Positions 26,083 to 36,024 of a stretch of 64,000 nt of DNA are shown here, in pieces. The notes under the pieces were generated by a model, which saw only the letters and a program-made list of their open reading frames with translations, was not told where the DNA came from and made no database searches. Position numbers and translations under genes: made by a program. Positions within the stretch are counted from its first letter, which is position 1. Each line of letters starts with the position of its first letter. Location of the stretch: the NCBI RefSeq assembly GCF_016909075.1, contig NZ_JAFBFC010000005.1:62001-126000 (forward strand). Direction: 5' to 3'. The stretch is from Priestia iocasae (GTDB lineage: Bacteria; Bacillota; Bacilli; Bacillales; Bacillaceae_H).

Positions 26083-26130
26083 AAAATAGCCAACCACCTA
26101 ACCCAAAGAGGTCAAGTGATTGGCTATTTT
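26083..26130 (-). terminator. Terminator between murAA and spoIID
   Basis: Outer stem AAAATAGCCAA / TTGGCTATTTT with further partial pairing inside. It separates the murAA transcript from the sigma-E-driven spoIID. Confidence 0.65.
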
Positions 26131-26207
26131 CGTAAAAAGCATGAAACATGTTATCTTTCGTTCACACCGTTTTCATATAAAATGGTTCTCAGAAGTTTGA
26201 AGAAGAA

Positions 26208-27515
26208 TTAGCTAATATCAGAAGATACTTGCTTTACTTCACCTGTTTCAGTTGCTTCTTCATTTACACGTTCAATATCTGCACCTAGCGCTTGTAGCTT
26301 ATTGTGGAAATCTACATAACCGCGATCTAAGTGTTTTAATTCCGTTACGCGTGTATACCCATCTGCTACTAAGCCAGCTAATGTTAAAGCTGCTGCTGCA
26401 CGAAGGTCTGTTGCTGCCACTTCTGCACCTTGAAGTTTAGAAGGACCATTGATAATAACTGAGCGCCCTTCAATTTTAATATCCGCATTCATGCGACGGA
26501 ATTCTTCTACGTGCATAAAACGGTTTTCAAATACCGTTTCCGTAATCATACTTGTACCTTGAGCTGCTAACAGTAGTGACATCATTTGTGACTGCATATC
26601 AGTTGGGAACCCAGGGTGTGGCATTGTTTTAATATCAACCGCTTTTAACTTTTCAGGGCCGATTACACGCAAACCATCTTCTTCTTCGCTGATTTTAACA
26701 CCCATCTCTTCCATTTTCGCTACAAGTGAGCTTAAGTGCTCCATTACAGCACCACGCACGAGAACATTTCCACCTGTAATTGCAGCAGCTACCATAAATG
26801 TTCCTGCTTCAATACGGTCTGGAATAATTGTATGGTTTGCACCATATAATTTTTTAACTCCCTCAATGCGGATTGTACCTGTACCAGCACCACGAACTTT
26901 ACCTCCCATTGCATTTAGGAAGTTCGCTAAATCAACAATCTCTGGTTCTTTTGCAACATTCTCAATGATTGTTGTACCTTCAGCTAACGCTGCTGCCATC
27001 ATAATATTTTCTGTTGCACCAACACTTGGGAAGTCTAAATAAATCTTAGCTCCACGTAATTTATCTTCTACTTCAGCATCAATAAACCCGTTTCCTACTT
27101 TAACTTTTACTCCCATAGCTTCAAAGCCTTTAAGGTGCTGATCAATTGGTCTTGAACCGATTGCACAGCCACCTGGTAATGCAACGCGTGCTTTACCTGT
27201 ACGACCTAATAGTGGGCCCATAACAAGTACGGATGCGCGCATTTTTCTTACATATTCAAACGGTGCATCTGTCTTTAATTCTCTCGATGCATCTACAACA
27301 ACACGATTTGTCCCAAAGTCTACTTCTGCATTAAGATGACGTAAAACTTCGCTAATCGTAAATACATCGGAGAGAGCTGGTACATCATTTAGAACTGTTT
27401 TTCCATCACTAGCTAATAAAGTTGCAGCGATAATAGGTAATACGGCATTTTTAGCACCTTCTGCTTTCACAGTACCGTTTAACCTTTTTCCGCCGCGGAC
27501 GATGATTTTTTCCAA
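26208..27515 (-). CDS. murAA: UDP-GlcNAc 1-carboxyvinyltransferase MurAA
   Basis: 435 residues from TTG 27515 with GGAGGGGA upstream, giving the canonical start [14 protein letters not shown]. First committed step of peptidoglycan synthesis: enolpyruvyl transfer from PEP to UDP-GlcNAc; target of fosfomycin. Lys22 (GAKNAV) and active-site Cys117 ([17 protein letters not shown]) are present. Gene order ywmB-murAA-spoIID identifies MurAA rather than the MurAB paralogue. Confidence 0.96.
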   Translation of the reverse strand: MEKIIVRGGKRLNGTVKAEGAKNAVLPIIAATLLASDGKTVLNDVPALSDVFTISEVLRHLNAEVDFGTNRVVVDASRELKTDAPFEYVRKMRASVLVMGPLLGRTGKARVALPGGCAIGSRPIDQHLKGFEAMGVKVKVGNGFIDAEVEDKLRGAKIYLDFPSVGATENIMMAAALAEGTTIIENVAKEPEIVDLANFLNAMGGKVRGAGTGTIRIEGVKKLYGANHTIIPDRIEAGTFMVAAAITGGNVLVRGAVMEHLSSLVAKMEEMGVKISEEEDGLRVIGPEKLKAVDIKTMPHPGFPTDMQSQMMSLLLAAQGTSMITETVFENRFMHVEEFRRMNADIKIEGRSVIINGPSKLQGAEVAATDLRAAAALTLAGLVADGYTRVTELKHLDRGYVDFHNKLQALGADIERVNEEATETGEVKQVSSDIS

Positions 27516-27546
27516 GGTATTCCCCTCCGCGTCCATTTTCTATATA

Positions 27547-28290
27547 TTAATATTCAGACGTGATGATTGGTGTGCCAACAACTAGGGTTGTTTGACCGCC
27601 CAATCCTGTCTCTCGTAGTGCTATCTGTAAATTCATTTGTTGTCCTTTTGTTGGAATTGCTTCTTCCCACAATTCAGTATATGCCGACACTGATACGAAT
27701 GACTCTTCGGTAATCGATTCAACCGGTGTAGCATGAAAAGCTTTCAATAATTTATCAGTTGTCAAAGACAAAACACTTTTCATCTTATCACTTAATTGCC
27801 CTTGCATACAAGAGAAAATTATGGGATTTGATAGAAAAAGTTTATGATAGCTTACTTGAAAGATTTCTTCATAAGAATTCCAGCTTTGATTACTCCAATC
27901 TGTTCCCGTCACATGATATAGTATATACGCATGCTGAATCTTTTTTGTGGGTGTATAGGCAAATGTAATTTTCTCTGTAATTGAGCCCGTTACATTCACA
28001 CCAACTGCTTTCCACACTTCTCTTTCCCTCTTTAACTCCCAATTGAAACTATTAAATTCAATTTTTAATGCATTTAATTTGCGATTAAATGCATTCATGT
28101 TGTCAATTGTTAAAATTTCTTCCCTTGCATATAAAGACCATTCATCAACTTTAACATTTTGTTGTTGCAATACTTGAGCCAATTTTACAATGGTTGATTG
28201 GTTCTCTTCAGCTTGACTCACATAATTTCCATGATATATGAATGCAGCTATAATGAAAATAGCTAAAAAGACACTAATTTTTTTATTCAC
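27547..28290 (-). CDS. ywmB: YwmB family protein
   Basis: 247 residues from GTG 28290. Signal anchor (ISVLAIFIIAAFIYH-like segment) followed by a secreted domain. YwmB is the conserved gene before murAA in Bacillus; its fold has been described as TATA-box-binding-protein-like, its role is unknown. The GTG is seven bases after GGGAG. Gap to murAA is 31 bases, so probably one transcript. Confidence 0.82.
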   Translation of the reverse strand: MNKKISVFLAIFIIAAFIYHGNYVSQAEENQSTIVKLAQVLQQQNVKVDEWSLYAREEILTIDNMNAFNRKLNALKIEFNSFNWELKREREVWKAVGVNVTGSITEKITFAYTPTKKIQHAYILYHVTGTDWSNQSWNSYEEIFQVSYHKLFLSNPIIFSCMQGQLSDKMKSVLSLTTDKLLKAFHATPVESITEESFVSVSAYTELWEEAIPTKGQQMNLQIALRETGLGGQTTLVVGTPIITSEY

Positions 28291-28429
28291 CCCGTCACTC
28301 CCTCTCCTTATCTTCATTTTTGCCAAAATAAAGAGTGACATACATGAAAAAGGTCGTCACATTTAGACAGAGAGGTGACAATTTTCATAAGCTCAATCAT
28401 TCACAATCATCGTTAAAAAGAATGGTTCA

Positions 28430-28678
28430 TTAAAATAATGAAGAAAGGCGCTGTGACCAAAATAAGTAATCTAAAAAGAAATTACTAACCGCTGATCCAA
28501 TTGCAATTGTTAACAAAATCATCATTAATCGCCCTTGCATCACACGATTTGGTTTCATCATCTTCTCTATCTGAAACCCCTGTAAAGCATACCAAGTAAT
28601 GACGATAAAGAACAAGTGAGAAATAATCCCCAATAAAGCTTGCGAACCTGCTCCTGGTAACAACATCTCATTTAACAC
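28430..28678 (-). CDS. ywzB: DUF1146 small membrane protein (YwzB)
   Basis: 82 residues with two hydrophobic helices (ALLGIISHLFFIVITWYALQ and LMMILLTIAIGSAVSNFFLD). Matches the DUF1146/YwzB family found between ATP synthase or nuo genes and ywmB in Bacillus. ATG with GAAGGGGTG. Function unknown. Confidence 0.82.
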   Translation of the reverse strand: MLNEMLLPGAGSQALLGIISHLFFIVITWYALQGFQIEKMMKPNRVMQGRLMMILLTIAIGSAVSNFFLDYLFWSQRLSSLF

Positions 28679-28711
28679 CCCTTCACAATTATAAAGTGTA
28701 CCCTCATAGAT

Positions 28712-28746
28712 AAAGGATTGGCAAGTTTTTACCTTGCCAATCCTTT
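28712..28746. terminator. Terminator of the nuo operon
   Basis: Perfect 14-bp stem AAAGGATTGGCAAG / CTTGCCAATCCTTT with a 7-base loop, usable on both strands; 77 bases after the nuoN stop. Confidence 0.88.
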
Positions 28747-28823
28747 TTATAAATATAACGACTCATTTTCTATTGCTAATACACTTATTAAATCACAACT
28801 CCCTCGTCCCCGTAAATTACATT

Positions 28824-30332
28824 TCAAGAGAAAAAGTCTGTAAAGCCACTAAACTGTTCAAAGAAGAATGTATATGCAATGTTTGGAACAATCCCTAAAA
28901 TGATTGTAAAGCATGCACACAATCCAATTGACACCAACAACCCATTTGGTTTCTTTATTTGCGCACTTTCATAAGAAGGTCGGAAAAACATATGAACAAA
29001 AAGAGTAAAGTAATAATAGTAGGAAATGACGGTGGTCACAATCATAATACTGACTAATACATAATGAGTAGATGAAACGGATAGTGCACCAACAAAGATG
29101 TTAAGCTTTCCAATAAAGCCAGCCGTTCCTGGAATTCCTGCTAATGAAAGGAGGAAAATAGCCATACTTATCGCTAAAAATGGCGATCGTTTGTACAATC
29201 CTGAAAAAGTAGTTATTTTCGCGCTATCACTCGCAATCGTGACAAGCTGGATAACAGCAAATGCTCCAAGGTTCATGAAAATGTAGGCTAGAAAATAAAA
29301 CCAAATCGCATCGAACATAAACGGCGACAAAGCAGCCAATGCGACAAATAAATATCCTGCATGTGCCACACTAGAATAAGCGAACAATCGTTTAATGTTT
29401 TGTTGTTGAAGCGCCACAAGATTACCGATAATCATTGTAGCACCCGCTATTAATCCAATATAACCTTGCATGGATTCTAAAATGGATGTTGTCATTTCTT
29501 TTGCAGGGGCATTGGCAAAAATGGTGAAAAAGAGACGAATAAGAAGAGCAAAGCCTGCAATCTTAGAAATGACGCTTAAGAAAGCCGTAACAGGAATCGG
29601 AGACCCTTCGTATACATCTGGAGCCCACATATGAAAAGGAACGGTCGCTACTTTAAAAGACAAGCCAACGAGCATCATTAAAAAAGCCAGTGATAACATT
29701 CCCTCATAAGCACGTCCGTTTAAAAATGTAACCTGAGAGGCAATTTCTAATAAGTTTGTCGAGCCGGTTAATCCATATACATAGCTCATTCCAAACAATG
29801 TAATCGCTGTCGCAATCCCTCCATTAATCACATACTTCATCGCTGCTTCATTAGATGAAAGCTGCTGTTTACGTATACCTGCTAAGATATACGATGAAAG
29901 AGATAATAGCTCAAGTCCTACAAACAAAGTAATTAAGTCTCCACTCGATGTCATAAACATGGCCCCTAATAGAGCGGTTAACAACAGATAATAAAACTCG
30001 CCTCTATATGTTAGCCCCTCTTTTGGTTCATAGGAGGACGCTAATACCATCACACACGCCGCCCCTCCTAATAAAAGGAGCTTAAATGCTTTTGCAAATC
30101 CATCTAATCGAAAGGTATCTTCTAGTATGCTGACGGGTGGTTCATTTAGTAAAAGGAGAAGAGAAATCATTGCTAATAAAATACCAACAACCCCTATATA
30201 CCCAAACCACTTTCGATTCCATGTCTTACGAGCGAATAAATCAAGAAGGGATAAAAATGTAGCAACTACTAAAATGATAAATTCCGGCAACATCGCTCCC
30301 CAACGATAACTTAACAATGCTTCCATATCCAT
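28824..30332 (-). CDS. nuoN: NADH-quinone oxidoreductase subunit N
   Basis: 502 residues from ATG 30332 (TAGGAGGTGA eight bases upstream); a GTG nine bases earlier is within the ribosome binding site. Antiporter-like proton channel subunit with about 14 helices, related to NuoL and NuoM. The signature VATVPFHMWAPDVYEGSPIP with the conserved Lys/His region is visible. Last gene of the nuo operon. Confidence 0.93.
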   Translation of the reverse strand: MDMEALLSYRWGAMLPEFIILVVATFLSLLDLFARKTWNRKWFGYIGVVGILLAMISLLLLLNEPPVSILEDTFRLDGFAKAFKLLLLGGAACVMVLASSYEPKEGLTYRGEFYYLLLTALLGAMFMTSSGDLITLFVGLELLSLSSYILAGIRKQQLSSNEAAMKYVINGGIATAITLFGMSYVYGLTGSTNLLEIASQVTFLNGRAYEGMLSLAFLMMLVGLSFKVATVPFHMWAPDVYEGSPIPVTAFLSVISKIAGFALLIRLFFTIFANAPAKEMTTSILESMQGYIGLIAGATMIIGNLVALQQQNIKRLFAYSSVAHAGYLFVALAALSPFMFDAIWFYFLAYIFMNLGAFAVIQLVTIASDSAKITTFSGLYKRSPFLAISMAIFLLSLAGIPGTAGFIGKLNIFVGALSVSSTHYVLVSIMIVTTVISYYYYFTLFVHMFFRPSYESAQIKKPNGLLVSIGLCACFTIILGIVPNIAYTFFFEQFSGFTDFFS

Positions 30333-30333
30333 C

Positions 30334-31845
30334 TCATTCACCTCCTAACCCTTCAACAATCATCTGTAAAGATGGCTCAATCATATTTGTTAACACATCC
30401 GGATACACACCAATCAGGAGAATAAAAAGCAGGAAAAGAGATACAATCGCGATTTCTCCTTTATACAAATCATGTTTGCTAACGTGGTGTTCTGATTGCT
30501 TACCAAACGTCATATTTAACACCGCTTTTAGCATATACACCGCGGTCATAATAATACCTAACGTTCCCAATGCTCCGAGCCAAGGAAATGTATTAAAAAC
30601 ACCTAAGAACGTCATAAACTCGCTAATAAATCCTGATAAACCAGGCAGACCTAATGATGCCATAGCTCCTGTTAATAACACACCTGATAAAATGGGGGCT
30701 GTGTTCGCCAATCCACCTAATTTCGAAATCATAGACGTATTGAAACGTTCTAATAAGGCATTAACGAGGAAGAATAACAGCGCCGAAATGAAGCCATGAG
30801 AGATAACTTGAAAAATCGCTCCTTGTACGCCTGCATGATTTAAAGCTCCCAGCCCCATTAACACAATGCCCATATGCGATACACTTGAATAAGCGAGAAC
30901 TTTACGTAAGTCATCTTGCCGCCAAGCTAGAAACGCACCGTATAGTAAGTTAATGATCCCAAGAATCACAATCAACATCGAAAGTGAGGAAAACTCTCTA
31001 GGGAACATTCCTATGCCAAAACGAATCAAACCAAACGCACCAATTTTCAACAGAATGCCTGCATGGAGCATAACAATGGAAGGCGGTGCCTGCACATGAA
31101 CACGTACCATCCATGTGTGAAGCGGAAAAACAGGTAATTTAACAGCAAAAGCAATTAGTAACCCAAGAAATAGCCCCCACTTTTCTTGATTTGTAAAGAT
31201 CTTTAATTCATTGTTTGCTAATAGATCGGTTAAAAAAGCGATATTGGATGTTCCTGTCTTTGCAAATAGCGTCATAATGACAACTAATAAAATCGCAGAA
31301 CCAATCCCGTTATAAAGGAGAAATGTGTACGCTGCTTTCTCCCGATCAAATCCCCCCCATTTGCCAATGAGAAAAAACATCGGGATGAGTGTAAGCTCAA
31401 AAAAGATGAAAAATAAAATTAAATTTTGAGCTACAAACACTCCAAGCATTCCTACTTCCAACAAAAGAAACAATGCATAATATCCTTTTAACCCACTTTT
31501 AATTGAAAAAGATCCAAACGCTGCTAGTGTTGAGATTGTGGTCGTTAATAATAAAAGCAGTAATGAAAACCCATCTATCCCAACTTCGTATTGAATAGAA
31601 AATAAGTCTGTTGGACTCTCTGTATAACCAAACCGAAACCATTCATACTGCTGTAGAAAAGAATCATACGCTCGCCCAGTCTTCACTTGTATATAAATGA
31701 GCCATGCAACTGAAAGAGGAAGAAGTGTTGATAACGCACCTACCCATTTTATTAATTTCTCTTTGTCTTTTTTTATAAAAAGAAGAAAGAGTAAGCCAAT
31801 GAACGGGGAAAAAATAAGAAATGTAAGTAAAAAGGAATGCATCAC
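30334..31845 (-). CDS. nuoM: NADH-quinone oxidoreductase subunit M
   Basis: 503 residues, antiporter-like membrane subunit. FFELTLIPMFFLIGKWGG contains the key Glu of helix 5, and KLPVFPLHTWMVRVHVQAPP the helix-7 region. The start may be GTG 31845 or the ATG next to it (AGGGGGGG upstream). One base from nuoL. Confidence 0.94.
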   Translation of the reverse strand: MMHSFLLTFLIFSPFIGLLFLLFIKKDKEKLIKWVGALSTLLPLSVAWLIYIQVKTGRAYDSFLQQYEWFRFGYTESPTDLFSIQYEVGIDGFSLLLLLLTTTISTLAAFGSFSIKSGLKGYYALFLLLEVGMLGVFVAQNLILFFIFFELTLIPMFFLIGKWGGFDREKAAYTFLLYNGIGSAILLVVIMTLFAKTGTSNIAFLTDLLANNELKIFTNQEKWGLFLGLLIAFAVKLPVFPLHTWMVRVHVQAPPSIVMLHAGILLKIGAFGLIRFGIGMFPREFSSLSMLIVILGIINLLYGAFLAWRQDDLRKVLAYSSVSHMGIVLMGLGALNHAGVQGAIFQVISHGFISALLFFLVNALLERFNTSMISKLGGLANTAPILSGVLLTGAMASLGLPGLSGFISEFMTFLGVFNTFPWLGALGTLGIIMTAVYMLKAVLNMTFGKQSEHHVSKHDLYKGEIAIVSLFLLFILLIGVYPDVLTNMIEPSLQMIVEGLGGE

Positions 31846-31846
31846 C

Positions 31847-33709
31847 CTATATCCCCCCCTTTACGACAAGCAACAAGATGAAGAAAGCCAATCCTACAAA
31901 TGCTACTAATCCATAACGCTGAACTTGACCATTTTGAACACGAGCCCCTGTTTGACTAGCGATAGCAATCAGACCGACAATAAAGCTTATCAACCCTTGA
32001 ACTACAAACTTTTCAATATAGTAAAAAGTAAGGCTAATCACCTTGCCACTTTTTATAAACGTTGCTTTATAAAACTCATCCACGTAATAGTGATGAAGGA
32101 GTATACGAGTCATTGTAGGGAAAGATTGACTTCCCCAGCTTTTAGATACTGTCTGCCTTTTATACATGAGGTACGCTAAACCTATTCCTAAAGATGATAA
32201 CAAGACCGTTACAAGCATAATCCATAAAGGGGCTTCAGTATGTGAAGCGTCTAACCACTGCTGATCCGCTGTTAACCAGTCTCCTAAAAATGTGCCAAAC
32301 CAATGGGTGTTCACATACCCACTGCACACAGCTAGAAACGCTAACACTCCCATCGGAACCGTCATAAATAACGAAGATGGAGTCGTCTTGTGACTTTGAG
32401 GTTGCTTTTCTCCTGCAAAAATGAGAAAGAATAGACGAAACATATAAAATGCGGTTAAAAAAGCGGTCAAAAGCGCCACGATAAACAACACATATCGTCC
32501 ATCATTCCACGTTGCAATCAATATTTCTTCTTTACTAAAAAAACCAGATAATAATGGCACACCGCTAATGGCTAATGTTCCAATCAAAAAGAAAACTCCA
32601 GTCATTTTCATGGTTTTCCATAAGCCACCTAGCTTTTGAACATCTTGAATATGAATCGTATGAATGACGCTGCCTGCTGCTAAGAACAGAAGCGCTTTGA
32701 AAAATGCATGGGTCATTAAATGAAATACACCTGCAACATAACCTGCTGATCCTAAAGCTAGCATCATATATCCAAGTTGACTTACCGTTGAATAAGCTAG
32801 AATTCTCTTTATATCTGTTTGAGCGAGCGCGATAGAAGCCGCAAACAAGGCCGTGAATCCACCGACCGTAGCAACAACTGTTAAAGCAAAAGAGCTTGCT
32901 GAAAATAAAGGAAACATTGTGGCTACTAAATACACGCCTGCTGCTACCATCGTTGCCGCATGAATGAGGGCTGATACTGGTGTAGGACCTTCCATAGCAT
33001 CTGGTAGCCAGGAATGAAGGGGAAATTGACCTGATTTTCCAATAGCACCAACAAACAGTAAAAGACTTGTTAGTGTAATCATTGTCGGAGAGATTGTTCC
33101 AGCACTCACTGCAGCAAAAATCTCGTCATAATTAAAGCTTCCAACCTCCCAGAATAATAGAATGATTCCCATAAAAAGGCCGATATCGCCAATACGCGTC
33201 ATAATAAATGCTTTTTTAGCCGCTTCTTTCGCTTCCTCTTTATGATAGTAGAAACCAATTAATAAAAACGATCCTACCCCTACTAATTCCCAAAACACAT
33301 AGAGTTGTAATAAATTCGTCGATAACACAAGGCTTAACATCGCAAATGTAAAGAATCCTAGATAAGCATAAAAGACAGAGAAGCGCTTTTCACCTTTCAT
33401 ATATGCTTTTGAGTACATATGTACAAGCAAGCTAACCGTTGATACAATGACAAGCATTAACGCATTTAACGGTGTTACTTCAAAACCTACTTGAATGGAA
33501 AACTCTCCAATCGTGAGCCATGTTCTTTCTACTTTAAATGTGGACATATATAAACGGTCAATGAGTACCATGACTGAAAAGATAAGCGAAATAAATGTTA
33601 ACAGAATTCCTACGTAAGCACATCGCTCTTTTAATTTCTTACCTATAAGTAAAAGCAAAATAAACGAGACAAGTGGAAAGAGTGGTATAAGCCATGCATT
33701 CTCCATCAT
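31847..33709 (-). CDS. nuoL: NADH-quinone oxidoreductase subunit L
   Basis: 620 residues, the largest antiporter-like subunit, with the long lateral helix expected at the C-terminus. YVFWELVGVGSFLLIGFYYH and GKSGQFPLHSWLPDAMEGPT are diagnostic. In this family the C-terminal part beyond residue 480 is variable. ATG with AGGGGGGAC. Confidence 0.95.
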   Translation of the reverse strand: MMENAWLIPLFPLVSFILLLLIGKKLKERCAYVGILLTFISLIFSVMVLIDRLYMSTFKVERTWLTIGEFSIQVGFEVTPLNALMLVIVSTVSLLVHMYSKAYMKGEKRFSVFYAYLGFFTFAMLSLVLSTNLLQLYVFWELVGVGSFLLIGFYYHKEEAKEAAKKAFIMTRIGDIGLFMGIILLFWEVGSFNYDEIFAAVSAGTISPTMITLTSLLLFVGAIGKSGQFPLHSWLPDAMEGPTPVSALIHAATMVAAGVYLVATMFPLFSASSFALTVVATVGGFTALFAASIALAQTDIKRILAYSTVSQLGYMMLALGSAGYVAGVFHLMTHAFFKALLFLAAGSVIHTIHIQDVQKLGGLWKTMKMTGVFFLIGTLAISGVPLLSGFFSKEEILIATWNDGRYVLFIVALLTAFLTAFYMFRLFFLIFAGEKQPQSHKTTPSSLFMTVPMGVLAFLAVCSGYVNTHWFGTFLGDWLTADQQWLDASHTEAPLWIMLVTVLLSSLGIGLAYLMYKRQTVSKSWGSQSFPTMTRILLHHYYVDEFYKATFIKSGKVISLTFYYIEKFVVQGLISFIVGLIAIASQTGARVQNGQVQRYGLVAFVGLAFFILLLVVKGGI

Positions 33710-33746
33710 CTTTTTGTCCCCCCTTTAATTAAGCAAAACACGAAAT

Positions 33747-34061
33747 CTAGTGTTTTAGTGTATCCATCTCATCTACATTGACTGTTTTTTTGTTGCGATA
33801 AAGCGCAATTAAAATTGCTAGTCCGACCGCTGCCTCTGCTGCTGCAACGGTAATTGTAAACAAGGAAAAGATTTGCCCGGTAAGGTTCGCACCCATTCCA
33901 TACTTACTAAATGCCACTAAATTAATGTTCACAGCATTTAACATCAGTTCAATACAAATCAACACAATGACCGCATTTCGCTTCGTAAGTGCACCGTACA
34001 AACCGATGCAAAATAAAATGAGAGCTAATACAAGATAGGATGATAATGGACTATTGCTCAC
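33747..34061 (-). CDS. nuoK: NADH-quinone oxidoreductase subunit K
   Basis: 104 residues from GTG 34061, the usual NuoK length; an ATG two codons upstream is only three bases from GGAGG. Three helices with two buried Glu ([16 protein letters not shown] and the [17 protein letters not shown] region), part of the proton path. Overlaps nuoJ by 11 bases. Confidence 0.93.
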   Translation of the reverse strand: MSNSPLSSYLVLALILFCIGLYGALTKRNAVIVLICIELMLNAVNINLVAFSKYGMGANLTGQIFSLFTITVAAAEAAVGLAILIALYRNKKTVNVDEMDTLKH

Positions 34062-34575
34062 TTTCATTCGCCTCCTCATCATCTTTCTTCGCTAAAATGA
34101 TGGCCCCAATTAACGCCACAAGTAATAAGACAGACGTTAGTTCAAACGGGATGATAAACGTTGAGTAGAGTTCTATTCCAATTTGCTTTGTGTTTTCTTC
34201 ATGCAACCCCGTCGCTTGCCCATCAAATGGCACGGCACTAATTGAACGAAAGGTAACAGCGGCGAATAAAAAAATCGAGAGTAAGATCAGTAGCTTTTTC
34301 CATCTTTTTATATGAGGAAAGGTTTGATCATTGTGTTTCGTTAGCATGATGCCAAATAACATAATAATGGTAATTGCACCTGAATAAATCAAGATTTGGA
34401 CAGCAGCGACAAATTCTGCTGATAACAACACATACAATCCTGCAATACTAACAAAGGTAAAAACGAGCGCTACGACCATGTGGACAACTTTTGAAAGGCT
34501 TAGCATCAAAATGCCTCCAGCGAGAGCGACGAGTGCAAGACATAAAAAGATGATGTATTCACCAGAGAACATCAT
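34051..34575 (-). CDS. nuoJ: NADH-quinone oxidoreductase subunit J
   Basis: 174 residues, five hydrophobic helices; [20 protein letters not shown] is the conserved NuoJ helix 3. Membrane arm subunit. Overlaps the nuoI stop by four bases, so translationally coupled. ATG with GAGGAG. Confidence 0.93.
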   Translation of the reverse strand: MMFSGEYIIFLCLALVALAGGILMLSLSKVVHMVVALVFTFVSIAGLYVLLSAEFVAAVQILIYSGAITIIMLFGIMLTKHNDQTFPHIKRWKKLLILLSIFLFAAVTFRSISAVPFDGQATGLHEENTKQIGIELYSTFIIPFELTSVLLLVALIGAIILAKKDDEEANESEQ

Positions 34576-34991
34576 GCCTTGTTCTCCTCTCTTACATGTT
34601 GATTGTTTTCATCAAGCCACTTCATATCTTTAAATAGCGCATCACGGCTATACTCTGCTAACTCAAAATTACTCGTCATGACAATCGCTTCTGTCGGACA
34701 GACTTCTGTACATAAATCACATAAAATACAAATCTCAAAGTTTATATCATACGTATCAATAATTTTTCCTTTTTTTGTTGGGTCAGGATGTTTTTTACCT
34801 GTTAACTGAATACAGTCAGTTGGACAAATATTCGCGCATTGATTACATACAATGCATTTTTCGGGGTAAAACTTTTGAATACCTCGAAAGCGATCTGGAA
34901 GTGGCAAAGGTTCGTTAGGATAGTCGTATGTGACTTTTTTCTTCGTTAAATTCTTCAATGTATAAGCTAACCCTTTTGCTAAACCAAACAT
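34572..34991 (-). CDS. nuoI: NADH-quinone oxidoreductase subunit I
   Basis: 139 residues from ATG 34991 (AAGGAAAGG upstream; a GTG three codons earlier is too near). Two 4Fe-4S motifs, CIVCNQCANICPTDC and CILCDLCTEVCP, carry clusters N6a and N6b from the peripheral arm towards NuoB. In complexes lacking NuoEFG this region may accept electrons from ferredoxin. Confidence 0.95.
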   Translation of the reverse strand: MFGLAKGLAYTLKNLTKKKVTYDYPNEPLPLPDRFRGIQKFYPEKCIVCNQCANICPTDCIQLTGKKHPDPTKKGKIIDTYDINFEICILCDLCTEVCPTEAIVMTSNFELAEYSRDALFKDMKWLDENNQHVREENKA

Positions 34992-35019
34992 AGCCGTCAC
35001 CCTTTCCTTTTCTTTTTTA

Positions 35020-36024
35020 TTACGAAAAGAATAATTCCTTAATGAGAGCCGTGATAAAAATATTCGCTAATGCGACAGGAAGCAATACTTTCCATCCAAA
35101 TTCCATCAGCTGATCGGCACGTACACGTGGAAATGACACGCGAAACCAAATAAGAACAAACACAACCATAATGAACTTTAAAGCGAACCAAGCCGCCGCT
35201 GGAATAAAGTCTAAAAATAAAACGGGTTGCCACCCTCCTAAAAACAAAACGGTTGTTAAAGAGGCCATTGCAAAAAAATACACGTACTCGGCGAGCATAA
35301 AGAAGGCCCATCGAAAACCAGAATATTCAACATGAAAGCCTGCAACTAGCTCCGACTCTGCTTCAGGTAAGTCAAAAGGAGTTCGATTTAATTCCGCTAC
35401 TGATGCAATGAAGAATACTATGAAGCCCACAGGTTGAACAAAGATATACCATACGTCTTTTTGAGCATGCACAATCTCATTTAGATTTAAGCTACCGGTC
35501 AACAGCACTACTCCCACGATCGACATTACAAGGGGCACTTCATAGGAAATCATTTGTGCAGCTGCACGCATTCCTCCTAGTAATGCATACTTATTATTGG
35601 AAGCCCAAGCTCCTGCTACAATTCCAACCGTTGACAGGCCTGAAATCGCGATATAATAGAGCAAACCAATACCAATATCAGCAAACTGGAGTTTATCTGT
35701 AAAAGGAATGGTCGCTAACACCATAAAAGCAGGAGCAAACGCTAATACGGGTGCTAAAATAAACAACGGACGATCGGCTAGTTTTGGGATGGTGTCTTCT
35801 TTTATGAGTAGCTTTAACACATCCGCTACGGTTTGAAGCAACCCCCACCTGCCACCTACTTGGTTCGGACCGTACCTCCCCTGCATAAATCCCATCACTT
35901 TTCGCTCTGCTAAAATCCCATATGTGACAAAGCCTAAAACTACAAAGAGAAAACAAGCTGCTAATCCAAAAAACAAAAAGAACTGTGTCCAACTAGGAGA
36001 TGATTGTAACAAGCTTTCAATCAT
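35020..36024 (-). CDS. nuoH: NADH-quinone oxidoreductase subunit H
   Basis: 334 residues, eight helices. KVMGFMQGRYGPNQVGGRWG and ELNRTPFDLPEAESELVAGF are the two NuoH signatures; the acidic loop lies at the quinone site. ATG overlaps the nuoD stop by one base (TAATG). GGGGAGG upstream. Confidence 0.96.
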   Translation of the reverse strand: MIESLLQSSPSWTQFFLFFGLAACFLFVVLGFVTYGILAERKVMGFMQGRYGPNQVGGRWGLLQTVADVLKLLIKEDTIPKLADRPLFILAPVLAFAPAFMVLATIPFTDKLQFADIGIGLLYYIAISGLSTVGIVAGAWASNNKYALLGGMRAAAQMISYEVPLVMSIVGVVLLTGSLNLNEIVHAQKDVWYIFVQPVGFIVFFIASVAELNRTPFDLPEAESELVAGFHVEYSGFRWAFFMLAEYVYFFAMASLTTVLFLGGWQPVLFLDFIPAAAWFALKFIMVVFVLIWFRVSFPRVRADQLMEFGWKVLLPVALANIFITALIKELFFS